Shown here in pieces: positions 20,898-31,550 of a stretch of 64,000 nt of DNA. How positions within the stretch are numbered: position 1 is the stretch's first letter; each line of letters starts with the position of its first letter. The notes below the pieces were generated by a model. The model ran no database searches, was not told where the DNA came from, and saw nothing but the letters and a program-made list of their open reading frames with translations. The position numbers were made by a program, and so were the translations under genes. The stretch is from Proteus vulgaris (GTDB taxonomy: Bacteria > Pseudomonadota > Gammaproteobacteria > Enterobacterales > Enterobacteriaceae), in NCBI RefSeq assembly GCF_016239305.1, contig NZ_JAEHOQ010000001.1, positions 1-64,000 of the forward strand. Direction: 5' to 3'.

Positions 20898-21091
20898 AAT
20901 AAATATTAACTACAATTTTTATTCATTCTTGACTCCCTCTAACGAGGTGTATTTCTCATAAAAATCTGAATTAGTCTGTTTATTTATAGAATTGTCACAA
21001 AGTGATGTTAGATTATTTTTGCTTGTTGATTAATTACATTTACTTTAACAATTGTTTTGTAACTACATATAAAAAAAGGAAATAATTTTTC

Positions 21092-21964
21092 ATGATTAAA
21101 TTATTTATTGCTATTTCTCTCTTTTTTTATTCTGTAATTCTTATGGCATCCCCTAAAATTATCGCGCATCGTGGTGGCACGGCTGATGCCCCAGAAAATA
21201 CTGAAATTGCTATAAAAACAGCACTCTCTAATCAAGCTGATGCAATTTGGATCACTATTCAATTATCGAAAGATAACATCCCTGTACTTTACCGCCCTAG
21301 TGACTTAAAAAGCCTAACTAATGGGCAAGGTATGATTTCTGAATTTACTGCACAGGAACTTAAACAATGGGATGCCGGCTATAAATTTGAAGAAGCACAG
21401 CAATACCCTTATCGAAATAAAGGGATCACTATTCCTACCTTAGATGAAATTTTAATTCAATTTCCTACTACTCAATTTTATCTTGATTTAAAATCTCCAG
21501 ATGCTGATCCCGTAATTCAAGGTGAAGCATTAGCTACAGTTCTCAGTAAACATAATGCACTTGATAGAACCCGCATTTATTCCACTAACACCGCCTTTCT
21601 TGAAGCACTACCGACTAATGTAGAGCGTTTTGAAAGTCGTGATATTACTCGTGATATCCTCGCCAATATTACTATGAGTCACGTTTGCTTATTGCCTGAA
21701 AACTTAGATATTACCCGCTGGTATGGACTTGAATTACATCGAAAAGTAGAAGTTGTTGAAAAATATACTTTAGGTGAAGCTCGATCATTTTCCGTTCTTA
21801 GTTGGGATAAAGATGCAATGTCATGTTTTCGTGCTGGTGGCAATGCCAATATTGTTCTTTTTGGTATCAATACCGAAAAAGATTATATTCAGGCTACCGA
21901 ATTAGGCGCTGATGCCGTTATGGTTGACTCTCCGGCTAAAATGAAAATATTTAGGAAAGAGTAA
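21092..21964 (+). CDS. Exported glycerophosphodiester phosphodiesterase-like protein with altered active site
   Basis: A 290-residue protein with a signal peptide (about residues 1-19, ending VILMAS). The GDPD TIM-barrel start is present: KIIAHRGGTADAPENTEIA, including the first catalytic His and the PENT motif. Two other canonical sites are changed. The metal-binding ExD after the second strand reads ITIQLSKD, and the second catalytic His (HD) is replaced in YRPSDL. It may be a sub-family with a different substrate or a non-enzymatic member. It stands alone between dinB and a CsbD gene with no glp genes nearby. AAAAGGAAAT is the probable SD. Confidence 0.8.
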   Translation: MIKLFIAISLFFYSVILMASPKIIAHRGGTADAPENTEIAIKTALSNQADAIWITIQLSKDNIPVLYRPSDLKSLTNGQGMISEFTAQELKQWDAGYKFEEAQQYPYRNKGITIPTLDEILIQFPTTQFYLDLKSPDADPVIQGEALATVLSKHNALDRTRIYSTNTAFLEALPTNVERFESRDITRDILANITMSHVCLLPENLDITRWYGLELHRKVEVVEKYTLGEARSFSVLSWDKDAMSCFRAGGNANIVLFGINTEKDYIQATELGADAVMVDSPAKMKIFRKE

Positions 21965-22056
21965 ATAAGTCTATTTAGGCTTTCACTTTTATATTCACTT
22001 TATTCTCTTCTACACTTAATTATGTCATCCGATAGAAATAAGTAAGGAGGAATAAA

Positions 22057-22269
22057 ATGTTAAACAATAAAATTTCTGGTGATTGGAATTTATTCAAAGG
22101 AAAAGTAAAAGAAAAATGGGGAAAGATCACCCATGATGAACTTGATATTATCGAAGGTACACGAGAGCAATTAATTGGTAAGCTTCAAGAACATTATGAT
22201 TATTCCTACGAAGAAGCCAAAAAAGAAGTTTTAGAATGGGAAGGACAAAACCCTTATCCATGGAAGTGA
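22057..22269 (+). CDS. CsbD family protein (YjbJ-like)
   Basis: A 70-residue hydrophilic stress-type protein. The family signature NLFKGKVKEKWGKITHDEL...IIEGTREQLIGKLQEHY is complete. The molecular role of CsbD/YjbJ proteins is not settled; they are usually induced in stationary phase or by stress. AAGGAGG precedes the ATG, an unusually strong ribosome binding site that suggests high expression. Followed by a terminator. Confidence 0.92.
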   Translation: MLNNKISGDWNLFKGKVKEKWGKITHDELDIIEGTREQLIGKLQEHYDYSYEEAKKEVLEWEGQNPYPWK

Positions 22270-22342
22270 ACCTTTATCACAAGAGTTCACTTTTTATTAT
22301 CTAACTTCTATTCTATTAAAAATTTTTTAGAATGAATGAAAT

Positions 22343-22384
22343 AAAAAAGAGTGATGGTAATTAAAACCCATCACTCTTTTTTTA
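22343..22384. terminator. Bidirectional terminator, csbD-like/nqr operon
   Basis: AAAAAGAGTGATGG and CCATCACTCTTTTT flank a short loop, with A- and T-runs on both sides. It ends the csbD-like gene rightward and the nqr-apbE-nqrM transcript leftward. Confidence 0.93.
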
Positions 22385-22404
22385 TCTAAATATATTTTTT
22401 ATTA

Positions 22405-22632
22405 TTAAAGAATTCGATTCTTTTTCAGTAGTTCTTCTCGTGCGGACTCTTTTGCCATACGTTTTTTACGTGCATCACAAGGTTCAGGGCAATCACACTC
22501 TTTTTCTATACCCATAGCCCCTAAACCACCGCAACTACCTTGAAGGCTTTTACGCTTTACAATATATCCTAACGCCATTCCAAAGAAGGCAATCAAGAAT
22601 AAGATGAAGGCAAAAAGAAATATTTTTAACAT
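22405..22632 (-). CDS. nqrM: Na+-NQR maturation factor NqrM
   Basis: A 75-residue membrane-anchored protein. One N-terminal transmembrane helix (about residues 3-25) is followed by a cysteine cluster, SCGGLGAMGIEKECDCPEPC, with four Cys. In Vibrio NqrM is needed to deliver iron for the Fe centre held by NqrD and NqrE. It is the last gene of the nqr cluster, 20 bp after apbE, which fits that role. Confidence 0.93.
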   Translation of the reverse strand: MLKIFLFAFILFLIAFFGMALGYIVKRKSLQGSCGGLGAMGIEKECDCPEPCDARKKRMAKESAREELLKKNRIL

Positions 22633-22651
22633 AACCTTCTCTCCTTAAATT

Positions 22652-23674
22652 CTATTTTTTCAAGAACGGGGCGAACGCTTTACTATAACGCTCTTCAAAC
22701 CCATTTTCAGTTTTCACTATCATAAAAACAGGAATATTGAGTTCATTTGCTACTTCTAACCCTTTTTCAGGCCCTAAAACATTCAATCCTGTAGAAAGTC
22801 CATCAGCACTCATGCAGGTGGGTACAATCACAGTAATAGAAACAAGATTATGTTTAATAGGATGGCCTGTAGTTGGGTCAATTGTATGAGAAAAACGGAC
22901 ACCGTTTTCTTCAAAGTAATTACGGTAATCACCTGAAGTTGCAATTGAATTATCACCCGGTTCAATAATTAACTGAACACTCTGTTTTGTACCATCATTA
23001 GCTGGTTTCTCAATCGCGATACGCCAAAGCTTGTCATTACCATTTACGCCTTGTGTTCTTACTTCACCACCAATATCAACCATATAGTTAGTGATATTCT
23101 GTGATATTAAATACTCAGCAACAGCATCAACACCATAGCCTTTAGCAATAGAAGAGAGATCGACATAAAGTTCAGGGATCTTCTTGATCAGTGTATTTCC
23201 TTCAACAGCTAGATAATCAATACCAATCCACTGTTTACGCTTTGCTAATTCATCTTCAGAAGGTTGGTGAGTAAATCGACCTTCTGGGCCAAACCCCCAC
23301 AAATTTACTAACGGCCCAACTGTCACATCTAAAGCGCCGTCTGTGATTTTATTAATACGAATGGCTTCACTCACTACTTTAGCAGTAGCAGGTGAAACTG
23401 GAAATGGTGTATTAATTTCACGGCTTTGATTGAAACGACTCAATTCAGAATGAGGACGATATGTTGACATTTGATCGTTAACTTCTTCAAGAATACGATC
23501 GATCTCTGTTTGTAAGACGTTTTGTGGAGGTGAATTACTATCAGGGACATATTTAATCGAGTAATAAGTTCCCATTGTTTCGCCTTCTAATACCTGCTGT
23601 TTTTCACCACATGCAGACAGTAGAACTAAAGCAGACAGCATCACTATCCAATTTATCATCTTTCTTTTTAACAT
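22652..23674 (-). CDS. apbE: FAD:protein FMN transferase
   Basis: A 340-residue lipoprotein. The signal sequence ends in a lipobox (LVLLSAC, Cys about residue 22), so it is anchored on the periplasmic face. ApbE transfers FMN from FAD to Thr in a (S/T)GAT-type motif of NqrB and NqrC. Family blocks are GETMGTYYSI, LDVTVGPLVNLWGFGP, VDLSSIAKGYGVD and DIGGEVRTQG; the Mg site is near TGDYRNYF and SADGLST. It lies directly downstream of nqrF, its functional partner. Confidence 0.96.
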   Translation of the reverse strand: MLKRKMINWIVMLSALVLLSACGEKQQVLEGETMGTYYSIKYVPDSNSPPQNVLQTEIDRILEEVNDQMSTYRPHSELSRFNQSREINTPFPVSPATAKVVSEAIRINKITDGALDVTVGPLVNLWGFGPEGRFTHQPSEDELAKRKQWIGIDYLAVEGNTLIKKIPELYVDLSSIAKGYGVDAVAEYLISQNITNYMVDIGGEVRTQGVNGNDKLWRIAIEKPANDGTKQSVQLIIEPGDNSIATSGDYRNYFEENGVRFSHTIDPTTGHPIKHNLVSITVIVPTCMSADGLSTGLNVLGPEKGLEVANELNIPVFMIVKTENGFEERYSKAFAPFLKK

Positions 23675-23754
23675 AACTCTCTCTTCTGATCATGAGCGCC
23701 CACATAAGTGGGCGCTTGTCATTTCATTCATTTATGCTTTATGGGAGGTTATGA

Positions 23755-24981
23755 TCAACCGCCAAAGTCATCCAGCATAATGTTTTCATCTTCAACGCCT
23801 AAATCTTTGAGCATTTTAATAACAGCTGCGTTCATTACTGGCGGTCCACACATATAGAATTCACAATCTTCTGGTGCTGGATGATTTTTGAGGTAATTCT
23901 CAAACAACACATTGTGAATAAATCCTGTATATCCCGTCCAGTTATCTTCAGGTAAGGCATCTGAAAGTGCGACATTCCATGTGAAGTTTTCGTTTTCTTT
24001 TGCAAGCATATCGAAGTCTTCAGTGTAGAACATTTCACGCACAGAACGAGCACCATACCAGAAGCTAATTTTACGTTTAGAATGTAAGCGCTTTAACTGA
24101 TCAAAAATGTGTGAGCGCATTGGTGCCATACCTGCACCACCACCAATGAAGATCATCTCTGCATCAGTTTCTTTAGCGAAGAATTCACCAAATGGCCCTG
24201 AAATTGTCACTTTATCGCCTGGCTTTAATGACCAAATGTACGATGACATTATGCCTGGTGGCACATCAGGATTACGTGGCGGTGGTGTTGCAATACGCAC
24301 GTTTAACATGATGATGCCATGCTCTTCAGGGTAGTTTGCCATTGAGTAAGCACGTACTGTGGTTTCTTTTACATCAGAAACGTAACGGAACAAATTAAAT
24401 TTATCCCAGTCTTCACGATACTCTTCTGGTACATCAAAATCTTCATAACGAACTGTATGAGGTGGACATTCAATCTGAATAAATCCACCAGCGCGGAAAG
24501 GTACAACTTCACCTTCAGGAATTTTTAATACTAATTCTTTAATGAAAGTTGCTTTGTTATCGTTTGAGATAACTTCACATTCCCATTTTTTAACACCGAA
24601 GATTTCTTCTGGTAATTCTAACTTCAGGTTGTTTTTTACGTTGACCTGACAGGCTAAACGACAACCCTCTTTAGCTTCACGCTTGTTAATATGCGAAAGT
24701 TCTGTCGGCAGAATATCACCACCACCCTCTAGTACTTTAACGCGACACTGACCGCAAGAGCCACCGCCACCACAAGCCGATGAAATAAAAATACCTTCGT
24801 TTGATAATACGTTTAGTAATTTATCACCTGCTGGTGCATTAAAGCTTTTATCTGGGTCTCCATTGACCTCGACTGAAATATCCCCTGTATTGACCAGTTT
24901 TGATTTTGCGAACAAAATCAATGCTGTTAATACCAATACAATCAGGGTAAACATCACGACACCTAGAATAATTATATCCAT
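23755..24981 (-). CDS. nqrF: Na+-NQR subunit F, NADH dehydrogenase module
   Basis: A 408-residue electron-entry subunit. An N-terminal transmembrane helix (about residues 4-26) is followed by a 2Fe-2S ferredoxin-like domain, with cysteines in [15 protein letters not shown] and CRLACQ. The C-terminal part is a ferredoxin-reductase-type FAD/NADH domain with RAYSMAN (FAD), [11 protein letters not shown] and YMCGPPVMN (NADH). It oxidises NADH and passes electrons toward NqrB and NqrC. Length matches Vibrio NqrF. Confidence 0.98.
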   Translation of the reverse strand: MDIIILGVVMFTLIVLVLTALILFAKSKLVNTGDISVEVNGDPDKSFNAPAGDKLLNVLSNEGIFISSACGGGGSCGQCRVKVLEGGGDILPTELSHINKREAKEGCRLACQVNVKNNLKLELPEEIFGVKKWECEVISNDNKATFIKELVLKIPEGEVVPFRAGGFIQIECPPHTVRYEDFDVPEEYREDWDKFNLFRYVSDVKETTVRAYSMANYPEEHGIIMLNVRIATPPPRNPDVPPGIMSSYIWSLKPGDKVTISGPFGEFFAKETDAEMIFIGGGAGMAPMRSHIFDQLKRLHSKRKISFWYGARSVREMFYTEDFDMLAKENENFTWNVALSDALPEDNWTGYTGFIHNVLFENYLKNHPAPEDCEFYMCGPPVMNAAVIKMLKDLGVEDENIMLDDFGG

Positions 24982-24997
24982 GAGTTCTTCTCACCCT

Positions 24998-25594
24998 TTA
25001 TAGCTGAACACCAGAGAAGGACATGAAACCTAATGCCATCAACCCTGTGGTGACAAAAGTAACGCCTAATCCTTTCATACCTGCCGGTACATCCGCGTAC
25101 TTCATTTTCTCACGGATAGAAGCCAACAATACGATGGCTAACATCCAACCAATTCCAGAGCCGAAACCATAAACAATAGATTCACTAAAGTTATAGTCAC
25201 GTTGTGCCATAAATGACACCCCCCCGAAAATGGCGCAGTTAACGGTAATAAGAGGCAAGAAGATCCCTAATGCGTTATACAGCGCAGGGAAATAACGGTC
25301 TAAAATCATCTCTAGGATTTGTACCAGTGCCGCTATCACACCAATGAAAGTGATAAAGTTTAAGAAACTTAAATCAACACCTTCCATTAATGCATTATCA
25401 CGTAACACATAGTTGTAAACCAAGTTATTCAGTGGCACAGAAAGACCTAGAACAACGGTAACAGCGATACCTAATCCAAATGCTGTTTTTACGTTTTTAG
25501 ATACAGCGAGGAATGTACACATCCCTAAGAAGAACGCTAGCGCCATATTCTCAATAAAAACAGCACGAACAAACAGGCTTATATAATGTTCCAT
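24998..25594 (-). CDS. nqrE: Na+-NQR subunit E
   Basis: A 198-residue integral membrane subunit with about six transmembrane helices. NqrD and NqrE are homologous with inverted topology and together hold an iron centre midway across the membrane. Conserved cysteines in the hydrophobic helices ([11 protein letters not shown] near 26, [11 protein letters not shown] near 120) fit the Fe ligands. It begins 5 bp before the end of the nqrD region and is cotranscribed. Confidence 0.97.
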   Translation of the reverse strand: MEHYISLFVRAVFIENMALAFFLGMCTFLAVSKNVKTAFGLGIAVTVVLGLSVPLNNLVYNYVLRDNALMEGVDLSFLNFITFIGVIAALVQILEMILDRYFPALYNALGIFLPLITVNCAIFGGVSFMAQRDYNFSESIVYGFGSGIGWMLAIVLLASIREKMKYADVPAGMKGLGVTFVTTGLMALGFMSFSGVQL

Positions 25595-25599
25595 GGCGA

Positions 25600-26229
25600 T
25601 TAGTCCTCTTCAACCTGTGCAGGTTTTAATGTACGTAATCCCCAAATTAGCAAGCCAATGATAAAGAATGCACTTGGTGCTAACAGGAATAAACCGTTAG
25701 GCTGATACCAGCCACCATTTTGGATAGATTCCATTACGGTAATGCCAAATAATTTACCAGAACCAAAAAGCTCACGTAAAAATCCGACAAGGATCAAGAT
25801 AGCGCCATACCCTAAACCATTACCAATACCATCCATAAAGCTTTCAATCGGTGGTGATTTCATTGCATAAGCTTCTGCTCGCCCCATAACAATACAGTTA
25901 GTAATGATAAGGCCAACGAAAACAGAAAGTTGCTTAGATATTTCATACGCATAAGCTTGTAGAATTTGGTCAACAACGATAACTAATGAAGCAATAATCG
26001 CCATTTGAACAATAATACGAACGCTACTTGGTATGTAATTACGAATTAGTGAAATAAAGAAGCTTGAGAATGCAGTAACTAGTGTTACAGCAATTGTCAT
26101 CACTAATGCGGTTTCAAGTTTTGTTGTTACAGCCAATGCAGAACACACACCCAATACCTGTAAGGCAATAGGGTTGTTATCTAACAATGGCCCAAGTAAA
26201 ACGCGTTTAATTTCTTTTGTATCAGCCAT
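25600..26229 (-). CDS. nqrD: Na+-NQR subunit D
   Basis: A 209-residue membrane subunit with about six helices, paralogous to NqrE. Candidate iron-binding cysteines lie in [13 protein letters not shown] and [15 protein letters not shown] chose the ATG at 26229 ([16 protein letters not shown]), preceded by GAAGGAGAAATC; the upstream in-frame ATG at 26244 adds five residues. It overlaps the end of nqrC by 8 bp. Confidence 0.96.
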   Translation of the reverse strand: MADTKEIKRVLLGPLLDNNPIALQVLGVCSALAVTTKLETALVMTIAVTLVTAFSSFFISLIRNYIPSSVRIIVQMAIIASLVIVVDQILQAYAYEISKQLSVFVGLIITNCIVMGRAEAYAMKSPPIESFMDGIGNGLGYGAILILVGFLRELFGSGKLFGITVMESIQNGGWYQPNGLFLLAPSAFFIIGLLIWGLRTLKPAQVEED

Positions 26230-27010
26230 TGATTTCTCCTTCACGAACTTTTTTCAGGAATGGGCCGAAACCTTTTTCACCTAACCAGAAATCGAACATA
26301 TGCTGGATACCATTTGAGGTTAGTGTCGCACCAGAAAGTCCATCAATACCATAAGGATTGCCAGAAGCAGCCCCACTACGCACAATCTTGATAGCAGGTA
26401 CGCCTTCTTCATTGATTAGACGCTTACCTTTCCATTGTGCTTTCCATTGCGGATTGTCAACCTCACCCCCTAAGCCAGGGGTTTCACCATGAGCATAATA
26501 AGTAATACCTTTAGAGGTTACACCATCAATATCAACCGCTATAAAGGCATACATCACAGACCATAAGCCTGAACCATAGACAGGTAGCACGACTTCTGTT
26601 GTTTTACCTTGCTCATCGAGGACAAAATACACTTCTGCTGTATTTGAACGTCGACGAATTTTGGCCAAATCATCTGCCGGTGATAATACAATTGAAGTAT
26701 CGTCACTGCGTAATGCAGCATTTAAATCAAAATTGCCTTTACTGTCAGTCAGTTCACCTGTCTGAAAATTAACAATTTTTGCTTTAATACGAGTGTCATA
26801 CACTTTCAGTACATCTGTTGCGCTCATTTTAGGTACAAGTAACCCTGCAACATCAAGAATATTACGTTGTTTATCAAGAAGTTTTTGTTCTTCTTGTTTA
26901 GACTTCAGTCCAACCGCGGCTCCTGCTACTACGACGGAACACACAAGACACAGAATAAATACAACGAGAAACGTTCTTGCGACGCTATCTTTGTTTTTCT
27001 CTTTAGCCAC
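26222..27010 (-). CDS. nqrC: Na+-NQR subunit C, FMN-carrying
   Basis: A 262-residue subunit with one N-terminal transmembrane helix and a periplasmic flavodoxin-like FMN domain. The covalent flavin site is in [12 protein letters not shown] near residue 223, a target for ApbE. I chose the GTG at 27010 ([18 protein letters not shown] upstream); the frame can be extended to 27067 but that would overlap nqrB deeply. The GTGGCTAA overlap with the nqrB stop couples the two genes. Confidence 0.95.
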   Translation of the reverse strand: MAKEKNKDSVARTFLVVFILCLVCSVVVAGAAVGLKSKQEEQKLLDKQRNILDVAGLLVPKMSATDVLKVYDTRIKAKIVNFQTGELTDSKGNFDLNAALRSDDTSIVLSPADDLAKIRRRSNTAEVYFVLDEQGKTTEVVLPVYGSGLWSVMYAFIAVDIDGVTSKGITYYAHGETPGLGGEVDNPQWKAQWKGKRLINEEGVPAIKIVRSGAASGNPYGIDGLSGATLTSNGIQHMFDFWLGEKGFGPFLKKVREGEING

Positions 27011-28241
27011 GAGCTTTTCTCCGCTTAATATTCGCCTGAACAACCACATAATCGAACAGTGGTGCAAATAAGTTTGCGAATAAGATTGCCAGCATCATTC
27101 CTTCTGGGTAAGCCGGATTGACGACACGAATAAGCACAGCCATTACGCCAATCAAAATACCGTAAGCCCATTTACCTTTATCAGTAAATGAAGCAGATAC
27201 TGGATCTGTTGCCATAAACATCATACCAAACGCAAAACCACCTAAAACAAGGTGCCAGTGCCAAGGCATTGAGAAGAGAGGATTGGTATCTGAACCGATA
27301 AAGTTAAACAGATATGACATCACGATCATGCCTACCATTACCCCTGCAACAATACGCCATGAAGCGATACGAGCAAAGACAATGACAGCACCACCAATTA
27401 AGATCATCAGTGTTGAAACTTCACCAATCGAACCTGGAATATATCCCAGGAAAGCATCCATCCAAGAGATAGGTTGTTGGGTAACTGTATTTAATAATGC
27501 ACTTTCGCCTGATATAGACCATTGTGACAATGGTGTTGCACCCGAGAAACCATCAGCAGCAGTCCAAACCAGATCACCTGAGATTTGGGCAGGATAAGCA
27601 AAGAACAGGAATGCACGGCCTGCTAATGCAGGGTTCAAGAAGTTACGGCCGGTACCACCAAAAATTTCTTTCGCGATAACAACACCAAACGTAATACCTA
27701 GTGCGGCCTGCCAAAGTGGTAGTGTTGGAGGTACAATCAAGGCAAACAGAATGGATGTAACAAAGAAACCTTCGTTAATTTCATGTCCACGAATGAAAGC
27801 AAAAAGTACTTCCCAAAATCCACCAACTGCAAAAACAACAAGATAAATAGGTAAAAAGTAAGTTGCACCAAGTAGCATCTTACTTCCCCAACCTGCATCT
27901 GTTGTTAATGATGCACCAAGGTATTGCGCAAGGCGATAATGCCAGTCTGAAGCAATGATTTGCTGTAATTCTACACCACTATATAACTGATTTAGTGCAG
28001 GGATCGCTTGGTGGCCGACATTATACATTCCCCAAAACATTGCTGGGAAAACGGCTAACCAAACCAAAATCATCATGCGTTTTAGATCGATAGTGTCACG
28101 AACATGTCCACCATTACTCGTTACTGTGCCCGGTGTATAAAACACCGTGGTCACAGCTTCATAAAGTACATACCATTTTGCTAATTTGCCACCGGGCTCA
28201 AAATGGTGCTCTACTTTTTCAAATAAATTTTTCAAACCCAT
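27003..28241 (-). CDS. nqrB: Na+-NQR subunit B, sodium-translocating
   Basis: A 412-residue polytopic membrane subunit that carries covalent FMN and riboflavin and is thought to form the Na+ path. The FMN attachment site is [10 protein letters not shown] near residue 234. Hydrophobic helices alternate with conserved loops such as [20 protein letters not shown]. It is the second gene of the operon, 3 bp after nqrA. Confidence 0.98.
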   Translation of the reverse strand: MGLKNLFEKVEHHFEPGGKLAKWYVLYEAVTTVFYTPGTVTSNGGHVRDTIDLKRMMILVWLAVFPAMFWGMYNVGHQAIPALNQLYSGVELQQIIASDWHYRLAQYLGASLTTDAGWGSKMLLGATYFLPIYLVVFAVGGFWEVLFAFIRGHEINEGFFVTSILFALIVPPTLPLWQAALGITFGVVIAKEIFGGTGRNFLNPALAGRAFLFFAYPAQISGDLVWTAADGFSGATPLSQWSISGESALLNTVTQQPISWMDAFLGYIPGSIGEVSTLMILIGGAVIVFARIASWRIVAGVMVGMIVMSYLFNFIGSDTNPLFSMPWHWHLVLGGFAFGMMFMATDPVSASFTDKGKWAYGILIGVMAVLIRVVNPAYPEGMMLAILFANLFAPLFDYVVVQANIKRRKARG

Positions 28242-28244
28242 GAG

Positions 28245-29585
28245 TTACCCTTCCTGCTCAATTTTGGTCAATACTTGGCGCAGTGCTGGGCCATACTCAT
28301 ATTTGCTTGGGCAAACATAAGTACATAATCCCAAATCTTCCTCATCCAATTCTAAACAACCTAATGCTTGCGAACTGTCTGTATCACCGACAACTAAATC
28401 ACGTAATAAATGCGTTGCCATAATGTCTAACGGCATAACGCGCTCATAGTTACCAATTGGTACCATTGAACGTTCGCCACCATTCATTGTGGTTGTGAAA
28501 GCAAAGCGTTTATTTTTTAAGAAGTGACCGATAGTTGTACGAGTGATAGAAAATTTATCGCTACCCGGCATACCCCAACCAAATAATTCTTTATCACGAC
28601 CTTCTCGTAATACAGAAACTTGATTATGGAAACGACCTAAATAGTGATGAGCCTCATCAGATTTCCATCCCCATAATACAGAGCCAGAAATAATGCGGTT
28701 TTCATCATCAACTAATTGATCTTTAGTTAACTCATAGAGATCAGCCCCTAAACGAGTACGCACTAAACGAGGTGCTTTTACTTGAGGGCCAGCTAATGCA
28801 ACAACACGTTCAGTATATAAAGAACCTGTTGTAAACAAGTAACCAATAGCAATCACATCTTGGTAATTTAAATGCCAGACCATTTTCTTAGCACTGACAG
28901 GTTCTAAGAAATGGATATGAGTGCCTACCAACCCTGCTGGATGAGGACCAACAAATTGGTTGTAGCTAATTTGTCCGTCATTTAATTTTGCTGGTGATTT
29001 TTCGCCATGACAAACATAGACCTTTCCTTCGGTTAATCTTGTTAAAACGACAAGGCCATCATTAAATGCCTTCTCATTTTGCTTAATTATAACCATGGGA
29101 TCGGCCGCAAGTGGATTGGTATCCATTGCAGAGACAAAAATGGCAACAGGTGTTGTACCTAAATGCGGAGTACGACTGTAAGGACGAGTCCTTAACGCAG
29201 TCCACATGCCAGAATTAACAAGATTGTTTTCAACCTGTTCACGGGTCAAATCTGACAACGCAGCACTATCATAGCGGTTGAAGGTGATTTCTTCGTTGCC
29301 ATCAATTTCAATAACGATAGATTGGAACACACGGCGTTCACCGCGGTTAATTTCAACGACTTTACCACAAGCTGGGCTGGTGAAAACAACACCGGCATTC
29401 TTTTTATCTTCAAAAAGAATTTGCCCTTTTTTTACATGCTCACCTTCCGAAACCATCATAGAAGGACGCATACCGACATATTCTTCGCCTAGCAATGCTA
29501 CGCGTCGAATCGCGGGTCCGTCTTCTATCACTTGGGCAGGCGCTCCTGCAATTGGGAGGTCGAGTCCTTTTTTAATTTTAATCAT
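28245..29585 (-). CDS. nqrA: Na+-NQR subunit A
   Basis: A 446-residue cytoplasmic-face subunit that contributes to ubiquinone binding. It begins [16 protein letters not shown], the family hallmark, and contains barrel-sandwich hybrid segments near residues 45-90 ([20 protein letters not shown]). The C-terminus ends in the conserved [18 protein letters not shown]. It is the first gene of nqrABCDEF-apbE-nqrM, eight genes in one direction with gaps of 0-80 bp. Confidence 0.98.
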   Translation of the reverse strand: MIKIKKGLDLPIAGAPAQVIEDGPAIRRVALLGEEYVGMRPSMMVSEGEHVKKGQILFEDKKNAGVVFTSPACGKVVEINRGERRVFQSIVIEIDGNEEITFNRYDSAALSDLTREQVENNLVNSGMWTALRTRPYSRTPHLGTTPVAIFVSAMDTNPLAADPMVIIKQNEKAFNDGLVVLTRLTEGKVYVCHGEKSPAKLNDGQISYNQFVGPHPAGLVGTHIHFLEPVSAKKMVWHLNYQDVIAIGYLFTTGSLYTERVVALAGPQVKAPRLVRTRLGADLYELTKDQLVDDENRIISGSVLWGWKSDEAHHYLGRFHNQVSVLREGRDKELFGWGMPGSDKFSITRTTIGHFLKNKRFAFTTTMNGGERSMVPIGNYERVMPLDIMATHLLRDLVVGDTDSSQALGCLELDEEDLGLCTYVCPSKYEYGPALRQVLTKIEQEG

Positions 29586-30000
29586 AAGATTTGCACAAGT
29601 TTATCAGTTAAACCCTAAGCTACAAATTCACCCCGAAAATGTAGCGACTCTGTAATAAAAACATCTTAAGGTGTTTTTGAACCTTAAGTTATTTATCTCC
29701 GATAATTGTTACTATTTTCTCTTATTCTGCCGACCTGAATTTTATCATCTCAGCCTAAACCTGTCTGACTATTCGAGTGATTTAGCTCAAGCAAATGGGA
29801 ATATTATTTTGACTGAAACGTTAACAACTCGTATAAACCGAATTAAAATATCACCTTTCTCGACGATCGCTTAAATTTCACACAGAATATTTTGTAATAG
29901 AAAAGAAACCATCTTGGATTTTAATTTACAAATTTATTGCTTCATAGCAATCTACGATCTACTTTATCAACAAATTTTAAGCTATTTTTCTGATAAAACC
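29586..30000. promoter_or_regulatory. nqrA/yafK divergent region with palindrome
   Basis: A 415 bp spacer with the outward promoters of the nqr operon and yafK. CTTAAGGT (29665-29672) and ACCTTAAG (29681-29688) form an 8-bp inverted repeat with an 8-nt spacer, 80-100 bp upstream of nqrA; it could be an operator or a leader hairpin. A 67-codon frame at 29671-29874 looks spurious. Confidence 0.5.
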
Positions 30001-30762
30001 ATGACCAGTCACGCAAAACAACTAATCAGTTTTTTAACATTAATGTTAACTTCTTTATTAGTTAACGCTGAAAACAGTTCAAGATTTCTAATGGAACCTG
30101 TTAAAAAAAATACAGGACGACCTATCTATATTCAGATTTTCAAAGAAGAAAGCTTACTTGAACTTTATACAGAAAAATTAGATGGGCAATTAGAAAAAGT
30201 ACGTACTTACCCCATTTGTAGCTATTCTGGTGGATTAGGCCCTAAAAAATTTCAAGGTGATTTAAAAAGCCCAGAAGGTTTTTATCAGGTTAATTTTGCA
30301 CAATTAAATCCGAATAGTCGATTTTACCGAGCTATCAATCTAGGATTTCCTAATCAATACGATAAATCAAAAGGATACACCGGGGATTTTTTAATGATCC
30401 ATGGAGCATGTAAATCGGTTGGTTGTTATGCAATGACAGATTCAGTTATGGATGAAATTTATCAGTATGCTGAATTAGCCCTGAAAAATGGGCAATCAGT
30501 GATCAACATTCATATTTTCCCATTCAAAATGACTAACGAAAATATGAAGAAACATCACTATTCAACAGACATAGGTTTCTGGCAACAACTTAGGCCCGCC
30601 TATCAATATGTCGAGGAACGCAAACAGATCCCTTCGGTTACCGTTAAGGATGGACGCTATCTTGTCAATAGCGCCTCAATTACACCTAATCAAACCACCC
30701 TTAATTTATCACAAAATAGTGAAAGTAGATGGCTACAGAATACGTACACCACGATCAAATAG
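30001..30762 (+). CDS. yafK: L,D-transpeptidase-fold murein protein YafK (DpaA/LdtF)
   Basis: A 253-residue exported protein. The ATG at 30001 opens a signal peptide (LISFLTLMLTSLLVNA). The YkuD-domain catalytic motif is HGACKSVGCYAMTD near residue 138, with the nucleophilic Cys in SVGCY. In E. coli YafK (DpaA) detaches Braun lipoprotein from peptidoglycan. Weak SD; an upstream TTG start is unlikely because it would bury the signal peptide. Its 3' end overlaps the convergent yafJ by 30 bp. Confidence 0.93.
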   Translation: MTSHAKQLISFLTLMLTSLLVNAENSSRFLMEPVKKNTGRPIYIQIFKEESLLELYTEKLDGQLEKVRTYPICSYSGGLGPKKFQGDLKSPEGFYQVNFAQLNPNSRFYRAINLGFPNQYDKSKGYTGDFLMIHGACKSVGCYAMTDSVMDEIYQYAELALKNGQSVINIHIFPFKMTNENMKKHHYSTDIGFWQQLRPAYQYVEERKQIPSVTVKDGRYLVNSASITPNQTTLNLSQNSESRWLQNTYTTIK

Positions 30763-31500
30763 CACAAACTCCCCCACAGGGATACGTTGCCACGACTCAT
30801 TTCCAGTAAGTGGTAATGTTGAAATAACAGAAACAACATCATCTGATTGTGTATGTTGCTGAAAATCAATTTCTACGTCTTGATCAAGTAGTTTTGCTTT
30901 TCCAAAAGGTGCTTTTCGCGTGATCCAATGCAAATTTGTTGAACAATATGCCATAACAAATCGCCCATCGGATAACAGCATATTAAAAACCCCTTTTTGC
31001 CTTAATTGAGAGGCTAAAGTAGCAATAAAACGAAATACCGCCTGCCAATTAGCAGGTGTTCGTTTATAACGATCTTCAAGTTGATTTAAGATCCAGCAAA
31101 ATGCTTTTTCACTGTCTGTTTGACCTATAGCTCTAAAACGCCCAGTATCAAGAGATTGATAGCCTTTTAATTGGCCGTTATGCGCATAAGTCCAGTTTTT
31201 ACCCCATAATTCACGGGTAAAAGGGTGGGTATTTTCTAAAGAGACATTTCCTCGATTCGCCTGACGAATATGAGCAATGACAGCCTCAGATTTAATCGGA
31301 TACTCTTGAACAAAGCGAGCGACAGGTGAAATGGCACTGGCTTGAGGATCTTTAAATGTGCGACATCCTAGTCCTTCGTAAAAGGTAATTCCCCAACCAT
31401 CTTTATGAGGCCCTGTTTTGCCCCCTCTTGGAATTAACCCACTTAGACTAAAATTAATATCTGTCGGTACATTTGCACTCATGCCTAATAATTCACACAT
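30733..31500 (-). CDS. yafJ: Class II glutamine amidotransferase YafJ
   Basis: A 255-residue Ntn-hydrolase. After removal of Met1, Cys2 (MCELLGMSAN) would be the catalytic nucleophile. Conserved are HKDGWGITFYEG (residues 32-43), HIRQANRGNVSLENTHPF near 77 and the YAHNGQL loop near 108. Such stand-alone domains are thought to hydrolyse glutamine or gamma-glutamyl amides; the precise substrate is unknown. It is downstream of gmhA (50 bp gap), as in E. coli. Confidence 0.93.
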   Translation of the reverse strand: MCELLGMSANVPTDINFSLSGLIPRGGKTGPHKDGWGITFYEGLGCRTFKDPQASAISPVARFVQEYPIKSEAVIAHIRQANRGNVSLENTHPFTRELWGKNWTYAHNGQLKGYQSLDTGRFRAIGQTDSEKAFCWILNQLEDRYKRTPANWQAVFRFIATLASQLRQKGVFNMLLSDGRFVMAYCSTNLHWITRKAPFGKAKLLDQDVEIDFQQHTQSDDVVSVISTLPLTGNESWQRIPVGEFVLFDRGVRIL

Positions 31501-31550
31501 CGCTCACTCCTTCTTGTCGATGTTTATTGCTTATTTATAGTCATATCGAC

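Noticed and set aside
29671..29874. 67-codon reading frame upstream of yafK
   Set aside because: No ribosome binding site or domain, and it overlaps the palindrome and promoter region.
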